31,417 nucleotides of DNA from Prorocentrum cordatum (taxonomy: Eukaryota > Sar > Dinophyceae > Prorocentrales > Prorocentraceae). Below are positions 1 through 7,405 of this stretch, in pieces. The position numbers were made by a program, and so were the translations under genes. Numbering within the stretch: the stretch's first letter is position 1; the number at the start of each line of letters is the position of its first letter. The notes beneath the pieces are model-generated. The model was given only the letters and a program-made list of their open reading frames with translations, had not been told where the DNA came from and made no database searches. The stretch spans positions 156,674-188,090 of the forward strand of contig CAUYUJ010018884.1 of NCBI GenBank assembly GCA_963575745.1, read 5' to 3'.

Positions 1-119
1 AATATGGGAAAGTATGGGAAGTGGGGGGAAGACGAAAACCCAGAAAATATAGGAAAATATGGGGAGTCCTTTTATTTGTGTGTGTGTGTATCTATTTGCG
101 TGTCCCAGGGCCCCTTCAA
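1..119 (+). repeat. Dispersed repeat R1, copy a (cut by window start)
   Basis: Copy of a repeat with the words AATATGGG and GTGGGGGGAAGAC, then TTTTATTTGTGTGTGT and an end GTGTCCCAGGGCCCCTTCA. Five more copies lie on the same strand at about 3727, 7587, 8207, 14040 and 15549. Its left end lies outside the window. No coding capacity. Confidence 0.85.
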
Positions 120-198
120 TGCTGGCCCTTCGGCCACGGTAGCTTACCACTGAGCGGCTGGTTCCGCTGTTGCCATCACCCTCCGCCTCTTTCAGACG

Positions 199-400
199 TA
201 GGGGAACAACAAGTGACATAAACATACAAACTCGGAGGTCCGCGCGGATTTCTCGGATCGGCGCTGGGGGCCCCCCGGCGGCGCCTCCAGCGCCGCCCCT
301 GGCGCGCTCCGCGCGCCAGGGTAGGGGGGGGTCCAGCGCAGATCCGATAAGTCCGCGCGGACCGCCGAGTTTTCATGTTTCTGTCACTTTTGCTCCCCTA
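199..400. mobile_element. TIR element M2, copy 1 (MITE-like)
   Basis: The two ends are imperfect inverted repeats of about 60 bp: the left end reads TAGGGGAACAACAAGTGAC then ATAAACAT, and the reverse complement of the right end reads TAGGGGAGCAAAAGTGAC then AGAAACAT. Both arms go on through GGTCCGCGCGGA to GCGCTGG. Between the arms sit two GC-rich hairpins, GGCGGCGC/GCGCCGCC and CCTGGCGCG/CGCGCCAGG, each with a 5-base CTCC-type loop. Related copies lie at 10983-11137 and 24203-24385, with a fragment at 18712-18752. There is no open frame of note, so it is a non-autonomous element. No clear target-site duplication was seen. Confidence 0.8.
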
Positions 401-473
401 AGGTTCCCCCCCTCCCCCTCGTTCGGATGCAACTCCTGGGAGGTCAAATTCTGATTTTGCCCCGGTCCGCAGT

Positions 474-560
474 CCGGCTCAATCCCGCTGAATCCCGGCC
501 AATCCCGCTTACTGCGGCTTAATCCCGCTGCATCCGGCTTCATCCCGTTTAATCCGAAGC
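474..560. repeat. Short degenerate minisatellite (AATCCCGCTT-like)
   Basis: About eight imperfect units of roughly 10 bp built on AATCCCGCT. No protein is likely; frames crossing it are repeat-derived. Confidence 0.7.
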
Positions 561-603
561 CTACTCTGGCGTAACAGCCCGGCATTGGGGCTTCATCCTC
601 CTT

Positions 604-638
604 AATCTTTCCGACGAAGAGTCTTCGTCGGAAAGATT
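604..638. repeat. Perfect 17-bp-arm palindrome
   Basis: Arms 604-620 (AATCTTTCCGACGAAGA) and 622-638 are exact reverse complements around a single G at 621. There is no T-run after it, so it does not look like a simple terminator. A looser repeat of CGTCGAAGACGAAGAC follows. Confidence 0.9.
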
Positions 639-659
639 CGTCGAAGACGAAGACCTCCC

Positions 660-833
660 AGCAGTTGCTTCCTAACCCTCGCTGTCATCGAGGGAGCAGA
701 CACCAACCCGACCCCAACGGCCGGCGTTTTTGTCAGCCCACCCCGGCCGCCCACGAAACGGTCCTCCTGCCTTGCTCGCATCGTTTCTCGGGTGCTTTCA
801 CGGAAGGGCTTCGTGCGTCGGGGTGCTTGTACA
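660..833 (+). other. Unassigned stretch, weakly coding-like
   Basis: Non-repetitive DNA between a palindrome and TIR element M1. One + frame is open with many codons ending in G or C, but at least one other frame is open too. No family is recognised and no splice border stands out, so no gene is called. Confidence 0.2.
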
Positions 834-996
834 AAGTCGGGCGTGTCCTTCTACAGGGGGGATATCCATAAACAGTCAAGAAATAGTCTGGGGACTATTT
901 TTCGACTACTTTTGATTATTTTTGGGGGGGGTACGTTTTGAGTATTCATTTATTTGTTTCGCCCAAAATCCCCCTGTAGGAGGACACGCCCGACTT
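834..996. mobile_element. TIR element M1, copy 1 (MITE-like)
   Basis: A 163-bp element. The left end AAGTCGGGCGTGTCCTTCTA then CAGGGGGGAT matches the reverse complement of the right end, AAGTCGGGCGTGTCCTCCTA then CAGGGGGATT, over about 30 bp. The interior is AT-rich (TTTTGATTATTTTT, GTTTTGAGTATTCATT) and non-coding. Other copies are at 8014-8167, 25228-25374 and 25513-25658. The copy at 25228 also shares interior words (TTTTGATTATTT, GTTTTGAGTAT), so these are homologous elements and not merely similar ends. Confidence 0.85.
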
Positions 997-1237
997 GATG
1001 CTCGTTCTGTGGGTGGTGTTTTCTGCCCTCTGCGGGCGAGCGATACGCCGTGCCCCTGAGCGGCATTCTGCCGCCGCCCGCCGCGGCGGCTCGGAGCCCC
1101 TCCGCCAGCTCGCCGCAGGCCCCGCCTCGTCCCGCGGCCGCGCCGGCTCGAGCCCATGACGACGATGCCGACGAGGACGATGGCGATGGCGATGCCCTTC
1201 CCTTTCGGTGGCACATGGCGATGTCGGTGACGACGAC
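997..1237. other. GC-rich stretch, no supported gene
   Basis: Follows element M1 and leads into the GAT array. It is very GC-rich and open in several frames on both strands, which at this composition is expected by chance. Nothing recognised. Confidence 0.3.
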
Positions 1238-1305
1238 AATGACGATGCTGAAGATGACGATGACGATGCTGATGTTGTTGATGATGATGACGATGCTGAC
1301 GATGC

Positions 1306-1376
<71 letters not shown>

Positions 1377-1530
1377 CAGATTACTTATGCTGATGATGCG
1401 GCTGATGATGATGATGCTGATGTTGTTGATGATGATGACGATGCTGCTGCTGCTGATGATGATGATGATGATAATGATGCAGATTATGCTGATGATGCTG
1501 ATGATGATGATGATGATGATGAGCCCTTCT
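1238..1530. repeat. GAT/ATG trinucleotide microsatellite
   Basis: GAT repeats with GCT and GTT interruptions. The purest run is about 24 units at 1305-1376. It would read as poly-Asp on + and poly-His on -; those frames are treated as by-products. Confidence 0.95.
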
Positions 1531-1659
1531 TTTCGGTAGCACACCATGGGGGCATTCGCGTCGACTAGTCAGTGTCGGTTAGCTTCCATTCGCGTCGATT
1601 AGCGTCGGCTCAGCGTCGGTTCGGCGTGGGCCAGCGTCGCTTCGCAAGAGCCAGCAGGA

Positions 1660-1797
1660 TGAGGAGGAGGAGGAGGAGGAGGAGCAGAAGGAGGAGGAGG
1701 AGGAGGAGGAGGAGGAGGCGGTGGGGAGGAGGAAGGAGGAGGAGGAGGAGGAGGATGAGAGAGAGGAGGGGGAGGAGGAGGAGGAGGAGGAGGAGGA
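1660..1797. repeat. GGA array
   Basis: Imperfect GGA/GAG trinucleotide run on the + strand, purine-only for long stretches. Frames crossing it read as poly-Arg, poly-Glu or poly-Gly. Confidence 0.95.
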
Positions 1798-1927
1798 TGG
1801 TATGGGAGGCTCCCGCGAGCTGCCGCAGAGCCCCCTCCCCTCAAGGTGTACAACGGCGACCTGACGCCCCCCGACTCCCGCAGCCAGTGGCACGCCCTCA
1901 TGGACACCGCCCGGCCACCGGGCCTGC
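1798..1927 (+). CDS. Coding-like island (possible exon)
   Basis: One + frame reads through this segment with nearly every codon ending in G or C, giving KVYNGDLTPPDSRSQWHALM after a short Pro-rich lead. The amino-acid mix is ordinary, unlike the homopolymers around it. The frame is open from the GGA array. At 1928 a dispersed repeat (R2) begins, so the coding-like part should end by then. No family is recognised. It could be a short exon in a very long intron-rich gene, an old gene fragment, or chance. Codon pattern is the only evidence. Confidence 0.3.
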
Positions 1928-1990
1928 CTCTTGGCATCGCTCGGACGTGTGCATTTTCCCTCCGGCGAGGGCCATCTCGGGCCGGACGAA
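1928..1990 (+). repeat. Dispersed repeat R2, copy 1 (partial)
   Basis: CTTGGCATCGCTCGGACGTG followed by CATTTTCCCTCCGGCGAGG. The same words begin longer copies at about 3541 and 23212. This copy runs into a GGA array. Confidence 0.8.
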
Positions 1991-2002
1991 AGGGGGGGAT
2001 TG

Positions 2003-2135
2003 GGAGGAGGAGGAGGAGGAGGAGGAGGAGGAGGAGGAGGAGGAGGAGGAGGAGGAGGGGGAGGAGGAGGAGGGGGAGGAGGGGGAGGAGGAGGAGGAGG
2101 AGGGAGGAGGAGGAGGAGGAGGAGGAGGAGGAATC
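2003..2135. repeat. GGA array
   Basis: GGA/GGG trinucleotide run on the + strand, about 130 bp, interrupted by short G-runs. G-quadruplex formation is plausible from composition. Confidence 0.95.
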
Positions 2136-2157
2136 CTCAGGGGGATTGGGAAGGGGG

Positions 2158-2382
2158 GGGTACGAAATTCTTTACGCTTCACGTATCCCCACCAGCCCAT
2201 CTCACAGCAGCAACTCTTGCGAAGCATGCCGACAGTCGTGTTTTTCAGGCGTGTGTCCGCTTGGCCCCGCATATCTCCCCTGTTCCTCCTTCCTCTCGCC
2301 TCCTTGTACATCCTCCTTGTGGGGGGAGCGGGAGAAGGACGAGGCGGAGGAGGAGGGAGAGACAGCGCTCCTCGTGATTTGA
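2158..2382 (+). repeat. Segmental duplicate D, copy 1
   Basis: About 210-225 bp nearly identical to 31207-31417 in the same orientation. Shared words include GTATCCCCACCAGCCCATCT, GAAGCATGCCGACAGTCGTG and CCTCCTTGTACATCCTCCTT. Differences are scattered single bases. The function is unknown. The other copy lies just after a retrotransposon tail, so it could be retrotransposon 3' sequence. Confidence 0.85.
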
Positions 2383-2776
2383 GTTGTTTGGGGTTTTTCG
2401 TCCTGGTGTGAGTCGTTCGGGCCCTTCTTCCTGGTGTGAGTCGTTCGGGCTCTTCGTGGTGTGAGTCGTTCGGGCTCTTCGTCCTGGTGTGAGTCGTTCG
2501 GGCTTCTCGTTGTGTGAGTTGTTCGGGCCCCTCGTCGTCGTGTGAGTCGTTCGGGCCCCTCCTCTTGGTGTGACTCGTTCGGTCTCCTCGTGGTGTGAGT
2601 CGTTCGGGGCCCTCGTCGTGGTGTGAGTCGTTCGGGCTCCTCGTGGTGTGAGTCGTTCGGGCGCCTCGTCCTGGTTTGAGTCGTTCGGGCCCCTCCTTTT
2701 GGTGTGAGTCGTTCGGGCTCTTCGTGGTGTGAGTCGTTCGGGCCCCTCGTCCTGGTGTGAGTCGTTCGGGCTCCTC
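2383..2776. repeat. Minisatellite of 25- and 28-bp units
   Basis: About 15 units, each with TGAGTCGTTCGGGC, of either 25 or 28 bp (a 3-bp difference). Both lengths are 1 more than a multiple of 3, so the reading frame rotates at each unit. The minus strand is open in more than one frame, reading Arg-Thr-Thr-His and Pro-Asn-Asp-Ser-His motifs. This is better explained as a stop-free minisatellite than as a protein. Confidence 0.9.
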
Positions 2777-3005
2777 GTGGGGCCTCTTGGGGGCCTCTTG
2801 GAGCCTCTTGGGGCCTCTTGGGGGCCTCTTGGGCGCCTCTGGGGAGCCTCTTGGGGGCCTCTTGGGGCCTCTTGAGGCCTCTTGGGGGCCTCTTGGGTGC
2901 CACTTGGGGGCCTCTAGGGGCCGCTTGGGGGCCTCTTGGGGGCCTCTTGGAGGCCTCTTGGGAGCCTCCTGGGGGCCTCTTGGGGCCATCTTGGGGCCTC
3001 TGGCG
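2777..3005. repeat. Minisatellite GGGGCCTCTTG (about 11-12 bp)
   Basis: About 20 imperfect units of GGGGGCCTCTTG. The word family is that of the large arrays at 8770-10900 (same strand) and 11860-13530 (opposite strand). Confidence 0.9.
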
Positions 3006-3487
3006 ACCTCCTCAGAAGCGCAAATGAGAGCTGCCCCCTGAGAAGGACAAAATGAGCCCAAAACCTTCGTAAAATCAATGATTTTGCTATGAAGGAAGAG
3101 GAGCGCGGTGTTTTTTGCTTCGAAGACGAGCTGAGGGACCAAACTCCCCCCCCCCCCCCCTCGGGGCCAGAATCCTCGTGAGGGTCGTCGTTTTTTGGCC
3201 CTCCCAGGCGCCGAAAAAGACCCCCCTGACGACGCTCGGGAATCCCTCTCCAGGTCCAGGGGGAGGGGGTAGGGGGAGGGATTAACCCCTCCCCGAAGGG
3301 GAAGAAGGGGGGTTGAGGACAGAGAGAGCTCCCTAAACCACTCACGCCCAAAGGGCTGGTGGGATTTGCTGCATGCAGCTGGTTTCGGCCTCACCGAGGG
3401 GCCCGTTCCTCGATGCATGGCCGCCTCCGGCGACGGGCGGCGCCGGGAACATCAGCTAATTTCGTGAGCCCCCTTTCGCCCGACCCG
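3006..3487. other. Mostly unassigned, with one array-spacer-like segment
   Basis: 3020-3090 resembles the AT-richer spacer of the large arrays (AAGCGCAAATG, then AAAACCTTCG and TCAATGATTTTGC). The rest holds C-runs near 3147 and GGGGGA-rich DNA near 3255-3310. No gene is supported. Confidence 0.4.
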
Positions 3488-3725
3488 ACCATCGAGGAGC
3501 ATCCTTAAAATCACTGGGCGAGAAAACCGCGCGCGAAACCAGGAGCATCGCTCGAACGTGTGCATTTTTCCTCCGGCGAGGACCATCGAAGAGCATCCCT
3601 AATCATTGGGCGAAAAAACCACGCGCGAAACCGACAAAAAAGCACAGGGAATGGACGTCCGAGCCACGGCCAGGCCTGGGGGGGCCGCTCTCCTCGCAGC
3701 CGCCGGGGCGCCGTCGCGCGCCGCA
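3488..3725 (+). repeat. Dispersed repeat R2, copy 2 with internal duplication
   Basis: The stretch GACCATCGAGGAGCATCC and following bases to GCGCGAAACC occurs at 3488-3541 and again, diverged, at about 3582-3632 after GCATCGCTCGAACGTGTGCA. GGAATGGACGTCCGAGC follows. The copy at 23212-23345 has the same order. Non-coding in all copies. Confidence 0.8.
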
Positions 3726-3726
3726 C

Positions 3727-3962
3727 CTCTCAGGAGGAGAGAAAGAGCACACAGACGCAATTGATCGTCGAGTCCCCAGAAATCCATGGGAAACTAACTG
3801 GGAAGTGGGGGGGGAGAGACGAAGACCCAGACAATGCGGGAAGATATGGGAAGTGGGGGGGGGGGGGGGAAGACGAGAGCCCAGACAAGAGGGGGAACTA
3901 TGGGGAAGCCTTTTTATTTGTGTGTGCATCTATTTGTGCGCGTGTCCTGGGGGCCCTTCAGC
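3727..3962 (+). repeat. Dispersed repeat R1, copy b (expanded)
   Basis: Starts CTCAGGAGGAGAGAAAGAGC then ACACAGACGCAATTGATCG and ends TGTCCTGGGGGCCCTTCAG. The internal GGGAAGTGGGGGG/GAAGACC block is present twice, so this copy is longer than those at 7587 and 8207. Confidence 0.85.
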
Positions 3963-4064
3963 CTCCCCGGGGTGCCTGGCCTCGGGGGAGGGCCCGCCGG
4001 GACAGCGGCGGCTCTCCCGGGCGCTCCTCGCTCTGCTCTCGTCGGCACGAACGGAACCCAGACA

Positions 4065-4292
4065 CGATGGCGTCGTAAAAAAATCAGGACGGGCGGTTTT
4101 TGGGTATTTTCGCCCAGACCTCGGGCGTCTCGAAAAAATCGAGACAAAGGTTTTTCATCGTTTTCGGCCTCTGGAGGCCCTCGCCGGGCCTCGGGACCGT
4201 CAAAAAACGACTCAGGACGAAGAACCGGTCCCGGGGAAAGGGTCGGGACTTGCGGGGACGCCATCCTGAAAAGATCAGGACGTCGCATGTCT
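4065..4292 (+). repeat. Covarying-hairpin repeat H, copy 1
   Basis: Unit order: GGCGTCGTAAAAAAATCAGG, then GGTTTTT...CGGCCTCTGGAGGCCCTCGC, then GACCGTCAAAAAACGACTCA and GGACGAAGAACCGGTCC, ending in an A-loop hairpin TCCTGA/TCAGGA (4264-4269 with 4275-4280). The GGTTTTT and GACGAA-AACC parts are imperfect inverted repeats of each other. Other copies are at 6738, 7212, 8688, 14505, 14943, 15119 and 15898. Confidence 0.75.
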
Positions 4293-4293
4293 G

Positions 4294-4486
4294 GGAATGG
4301 GTGCGGAAAGAATGGGTACAATGCCCAACAGCAGTTCCTGTTCCTTTTGAGCAGGATTCGCTGTCCACGCCGCCGCGTCCTGTGTCCATTCGAGGCAGAA
4401 TGCCGCCTGCCCAGCAGCGGCCGCTGTTGGTGTGGCACAACATTTGTTGTTGGGCATTGTACCCATTTTTTTCCGTACCCATTTCG
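4294..4486. mobile_element. TIR element M6 (MITE-like), single copy
   Basis: About 193 bp. The left end GAATGGGTGCGGAAAG then AATGGGTACAATGCCCAAC matches the reverse complement of the right end, GAAATGGGTACGGAAAA then AAATGGGTACAATGCCCAAC. The interior is ordinary GC-rich DNA with a GCGGCCGC and no transposase. It directly abuts the terminal hairpin of repeat H copy 1. Confidence 0.8.
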
Positions 4487-4544
4487 GGCGTCCAGATCTC
4501 GGGCCTCCTGGAGCCTAGGCCTGCCAAGTGGGGCCGAAGCAGCT

Positions 4545-4694
4545 GGGGTCGGGGGCCTGTGCCGCATCGCCGATGCATCGGCGATGCGGCTCGATGCGGA
4601 GCCCGATTCTCTCCGCGCCGTTTTCGCCGATACACCGCCAACCTCGCCGATGCATCGGCCATGCGTTGGCGATGCGGCAGGATCCTCCGACCCC
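4545..4694. mobile_element. TIR element M7, copy 1, with nested palindrome
   Basis: Ends are inverted: GGGGTCGGGGGCCTGTGCC then GCATCGCCGATGC on the left, and GGGGTCGGAGGATCCTGCC then GCATCGCCAACGC as the reverse complement of the right. Inside are repeated GATGCATCGGCGATGCGG words. A second copy lies at 7754-7908. Confidence 0.75.
4561..4590. repeat. Perfect 30-bp palindrome
   Basis: GCCGCATCGCCGATG followed at once by its exact reverse complement, with no loop. It lies at the left end of element M7. Confidence 0.95.
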
Positions 4695-4880
4695 ATCCAC
4701 TCTGACAGGCTTCTCGCCGCCACGCCTGGGTCCGTGTCGGACGACGGGTCAGCATGCCCCCCGGGAGAGGTCTGGGGACCGAGTTGGAGCGGCGGCGTGG
4801 GGTCCAGACATCCCTGAGATCCGAGGTTGCGAAACAGATGCAGCATCGCAAGAGATGGCGCCCGGAGCCCCGGTGAGGGT
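4695..4880. other. Unassigned
   Basis: Low-repeat GC-rich DNA between M7 and a tandem repeat. Frames are open on both strands but none has a recognisable product. Confidence 0.3.
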
Positions 4881-5083
4881 CCCAGGGCCCGAAAGAAAGC
4901 GAAAGCGCCCGATCCGAAAAATTGGAGTCGCCAGGATCTCACGGCCCAGGGCCCGAAAGAAAGCGAAAGCGCCCGATCCGAAAGAAAGGGCCCGAAAGAA
5001 AGGTCGCCGGTGAGGGACCCAGGGCCCGAAAAAGTGCGCGAAAGCGCCCGACTCGAAAAATTGGAGTCGCCAGGATCTCACGG
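4881..5083 (+). repeat. Three-unit tandem repeat (64/73/66 bp)
   Basis: Units 4881-4944, 4945-5017 and 5018-5083 each start CCCAGGGCCCGAAA. Units 1 and 3 also end AATTGGAGTCGCCAGGATCT then CACGG. Unit 2 has a different 3' half. Not coding. Confidence 0.9.
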
Positions 5084-5084
5084 A

Positions 5085-5175
5085 TGGCGCCCTGCGAAAA
5101 AGCGGCACGGAGGTGTTTCGTCGTTTTCTCGCCCTCTGGGGGGCCCTCGCTGGGCCCCGGGGGCCATCCACAAGC
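5085..5175 (+). repeat. Covarying-hairpin repeat H, partial copy
   Basis: Contains GGAGGTGTTTCGTCGTTTTC and CCCTCTGGGGGGCCCTCGCT as in other H copies, but lacks both end hairpins. Confidence 0.6.
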
Positions 5176-5248
5176 GGTTTCGGGATACCAAGCCGGCCCC
5201 AGCGAGGGTCGGCTTCCGCCCTCCTTTCCAGCATCATCCCCCTCCCCC

Positions 5249-5424
5249 TCGAGTAGGGGATCGACTACAGTTTTCGTTTACCCCAAAGTTGATTCTCTCG
5301 CCGAAGTCACCAACAAGTATGTAGAATGCGCGCAGATCTACGGAACAAACTATGTATTTCTCGCCGATTCGACGCGCAAATCAATTTCGGGGTAAATCAA
5401 GGATGTAGTCGATCCACTACTCGA
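5249..5424. mobile_element. TIR element M4 (MITE-like), single copy
   Basis: 176 bp. The left end TCGAGTAGGGGATCGACTAC and the reverse complement of the right end, TCGAGTAGTGGATCGACTAC, differ at one base. Both then run into TTTACCCC(A/G)AA(G/A)TTGATT. The interior is lower in GC than its surroundings. No clear target-site duplication was seen. Confidence 0.85.
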
Positions 5425-6317
5425 TCCCAAGATTAGAGCACCTTGTTTTACTGGAGAAGTGTTGGGGTGCGCCCTCGAAGGTGTCGAAACTCTGCGGAAG
5501 TCTCGCGCTGACGCAGCTCTCTACTTTTCGCTCCTCCTCGTTCCTCTCCTCCCTCGTTTTCCTCGTCCTTTGCATGCTCGTCCAAGAGAGCCCCAAAAGG
5601 ACCCCAAGACCCCCCAACAGAGTCCCAAGAGGGCTCCAAGAGGCGATTCTGAGGGCTCCTGATGGGGGGGCCGAAATCAAGGACCCCCCTCCTCCTCCTC
5701 CTCGTCCTCCTGGTTACCTTCTCTTGGCGCCTTCTGCGCTGCTCTGCCGCCTTCTCATGGTATCGTCCTCGTCCTCTTTCGCTCGTTCGCCTGAACCGTC
5801 CGCCCTCTGCCTCCTGCCTACTCCCCGTCCTTCATCGCCAACAAAAGAATAGTGGAGACCCATGCCGAGAAACACCCTGCTTGCCTCCAGGGTGCCCTGG
5901 GTGTCTTGGGTTTCGATGGTTTTGCTATGAAAAGCGTGACGTTCCCACGCCAAAGATCGATGGACGTCATGGGGTCTCAGGGTTGGGTTTCTTGTGGAAG
6001 ATTCCTTGTGGTCGGGCCCCTACTGAACCCTAACCCTAATGACACGATGAAGAGGTGGCCTCACTTAGGTCCCCGTCTTCGCATTAGGGATAGTACATCT
6101 AGGCGGCTTGGTCTGAAAGATTTGCAGAAGAGACCCCCTATCCCTGATGTTTTTGGCCCTCCTAGCTCAGGTCCCCTCCCACAGGGTTAGGGGTCCTTTT
6201 CTTACTAATCAGTCCTCCTCCGCCGAATTGCCTCCAAGGCGCCCAGGAGCGCACAGGAATTCCTGGAACTCTGCGGTCCACAGCGGCGCGGCGCGGCGCG
6301 GCGGCGACTTCGTGGCA
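5425..6317. other. Mixed low-repeat DNA, no supported gene
   Basis: Holds a short array-like piece (5585-5655, CCAAGAGGGCTCCAAGAGGC), a TCC-rich stretch (5690-5840), and an AT-richer stretch at 5900-6190 with two short complementary words, CATTAGGGATAG and CTATCCCTGATG. Frames are open but unrecognised. Confidence 0.3.
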
Positions 6318-6417
6318 NNNNNNNNNNNNNNNNNNNNNNNNNNNNNNNNNNNNNNNNNNNNNNNNNNNNNNNNNNNNNNNNNNNNNNNNNNNNNNNNNNN
6401 NNNNNNNNNNNNNNNNN
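6318..6417. other. Assembly gap (100 N)
   Basis: Exactly 100 Ns bordered on the right by a GGA array. The round length suggests a placeholder, so the true distance is unknown. Confidence 0.98.
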
Positions 6418-6600
6418 GAGGAGGAGGAGGACGAGGAGGAGAAGGAGCGAGGTGTGAGGCGCGAGGGGCGAGGGGCGAGGAGGAGAAGGAGGAGGAGCAG
6501 GAGGAGGAGGAGGAGGAGGAGGAGGAGGAGGAGCGAGGAGCGAGGAGCGAGCAGGAAGAGGCGGAAGAGGAGAAAGAGAGCAGGAGGAGGAGGAGGAGGG
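6418..6600. repeat. GGA array
   Basis: GGA/GAGCGA run next to the assembly gap, interrupted by GCGAGGGGCGAGG words. Confidence 0.9.
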
Positions 6601-6645
6601 GGAGGCCTCTGAGAAGAGGAGGCGGGCAGCGAGCGGCGTGCGCAG

Positions 6646-6701
6646 CGGACGCGGCGGAGAGGCCGACGGTGGTCACCCCGGACGACCACGACATGTACCA
6701 G
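6646..6701 (+). CDS. Coding-like island (possible exon)
   Basis: Between an acceptor-like GCGTGCGCAG and a donor-like CAG|GTCATG, one + frame reads AERPTVVTPDDHDMYQ with nearly every codon ending in G or C. If it is not spliced, the frame stops at TGA 6711-6713. No family is recognised. The evidence is codon pattern and border bases only. Confidence 0.3.
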
Positions 6702-6737
6702 GTCATGGCGTGAATTAATGGGGGTGATGAACCCAGG

Positions 6738-6895
6738 CATGATCGCGTCGTACAGAAATCAGGACGGGAGGTGTTTCGCTGCTTTCGGCCCCTGGGGGCC
6801 CTCGCTGGGCTCCCTGGGCCGTCAAATAGCGACTCGCGACGAAAAGCCGGTCCTGGGGAATTGATGCCGCACTGGAAAGTCAGAGCGTCGCATGC
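6738..6895 (+). repeat. Covarying-hairpin repeat H, copy 2 (degenerate)
   Basis: CGCGTCGTACAGAAATCAGG, CCCCTGGGGGCCCTCGCTGG and GACGAAAAGCCGGTCCTGGG in the family order. The end hairpin is eroded (TGGAAAGTCAGAGCGTCGCA). Confidence 0.65.
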
Positions 6896-6952
6896 CTGTT
6901 GGTGCCCCGAAGAGGAGCTTTAAAGGGGGCCCCTAGGGCACAAGGAGAAATG

Positions 6953-7006
6953 AGAGGGAGGAGGAGAGGGGAGGAGGAGGAGGAGAGGGGCATGGGGCGA
7001 TAAGGA

Positions 7007-7037
<31 letters not shown>

Positions 7038-7048
7038 GAGGAGGATTG
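6953..7048. repeat. GGA array
   Basis: GGA/GAGGGG run interrupted by CATGGGGCGATAA; ends just before an exon-like island. Confidence 0.9.
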
Positions 7049-7078
7049 TGCCCAACGCCCTATTCATCGCCCTCCCAG

Positions 7079-7142
7079 GGCAACCTGTGGGGCGGCGGCG
7101 GGCACACGAACGTCCACAGCGAGGAGGCGGCCCGGCTGGCTG
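7079..7142 (+). CDS. Coding-like island (possible exon)
   Basis: Preceded by the pyrimidine-rich CCCTATTCATCGCCCTCCCAG, a good splice-acceptor shape. The + frame reads GNLWGGGGHTNVHSEEAARL, with every one of those codons ending in G or C. A GGCTG|GTTCTC at 7142 could be a donor; otherwise the frame runs on for about 25 more codons. No family is recognised. It is one of the better host-exon candidates here. Confidence 0.35.
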
Positions 7143-7211
7143 GTTCTCGCCCGTCCTCGGGGCGCGCGTGGCGGGGGCCCGCGCCAGCGGAGGTCCGCCA
7201 GTCCCGTACAG

Positions 7212-7345
7212 GATGGCGTCGTTAAAGAAGCAGGGCGCCCAGCTTGTCGCTGTTCTCGGCCCCCGGGGGCCCCGGCTGGTCCCCGGGACCGGCAGAACAC
7301 GGCGCAGGATGAAAGTTTGACCCCGGGGGAAGTCGGGTATAGCCA
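7212..7345 (+). repeat. Covarying-hairpin repeat H, copy 3 (degenerate)
   Basis: ATGGCGTCGTTAAAGAAGCA, CGGCCCCCGGGGGCC and CCGGGACCGGCAGAACACG follow the family order with many changes. Confidence 0.55.
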
Positions 7346-7405
7346 GGACCCCGGGTAAGGGGACCCGGTTAGTGGTAGGGCCCTGGGGCCCCTCAATTGG
7401 CCAGA

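Noticed and set aside
604-638. Rho-independent terminator
   Set aside because: The hairpin lacks a following T-run, and the window is not bacterial.
906-1568. Poly-Asp/poly-His proteins
   Set aside because: Generated by the GAT microsatellite.
1898-3418. 506-codon minus-strand open frame rich in Pro, Arg, Thr and His
   Set aside because: It runs through two minisatellites and two GGA arrays. The repeats lack stop codons in several frames, and there is no non-repetitive protein core.
3834-4942. Overlapping 327- and 342-codon frames on opposite strands
   Set aside because: They cross repeat R1, repeat H and TIR elements M6 and M7; no protein family, and both strands open at once is a GC effect.
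6025-6045. CCCTAACCCTAA as telomere repeat
   Set aside because: Only two units, inside ordinary DNA, and not extended to an array.
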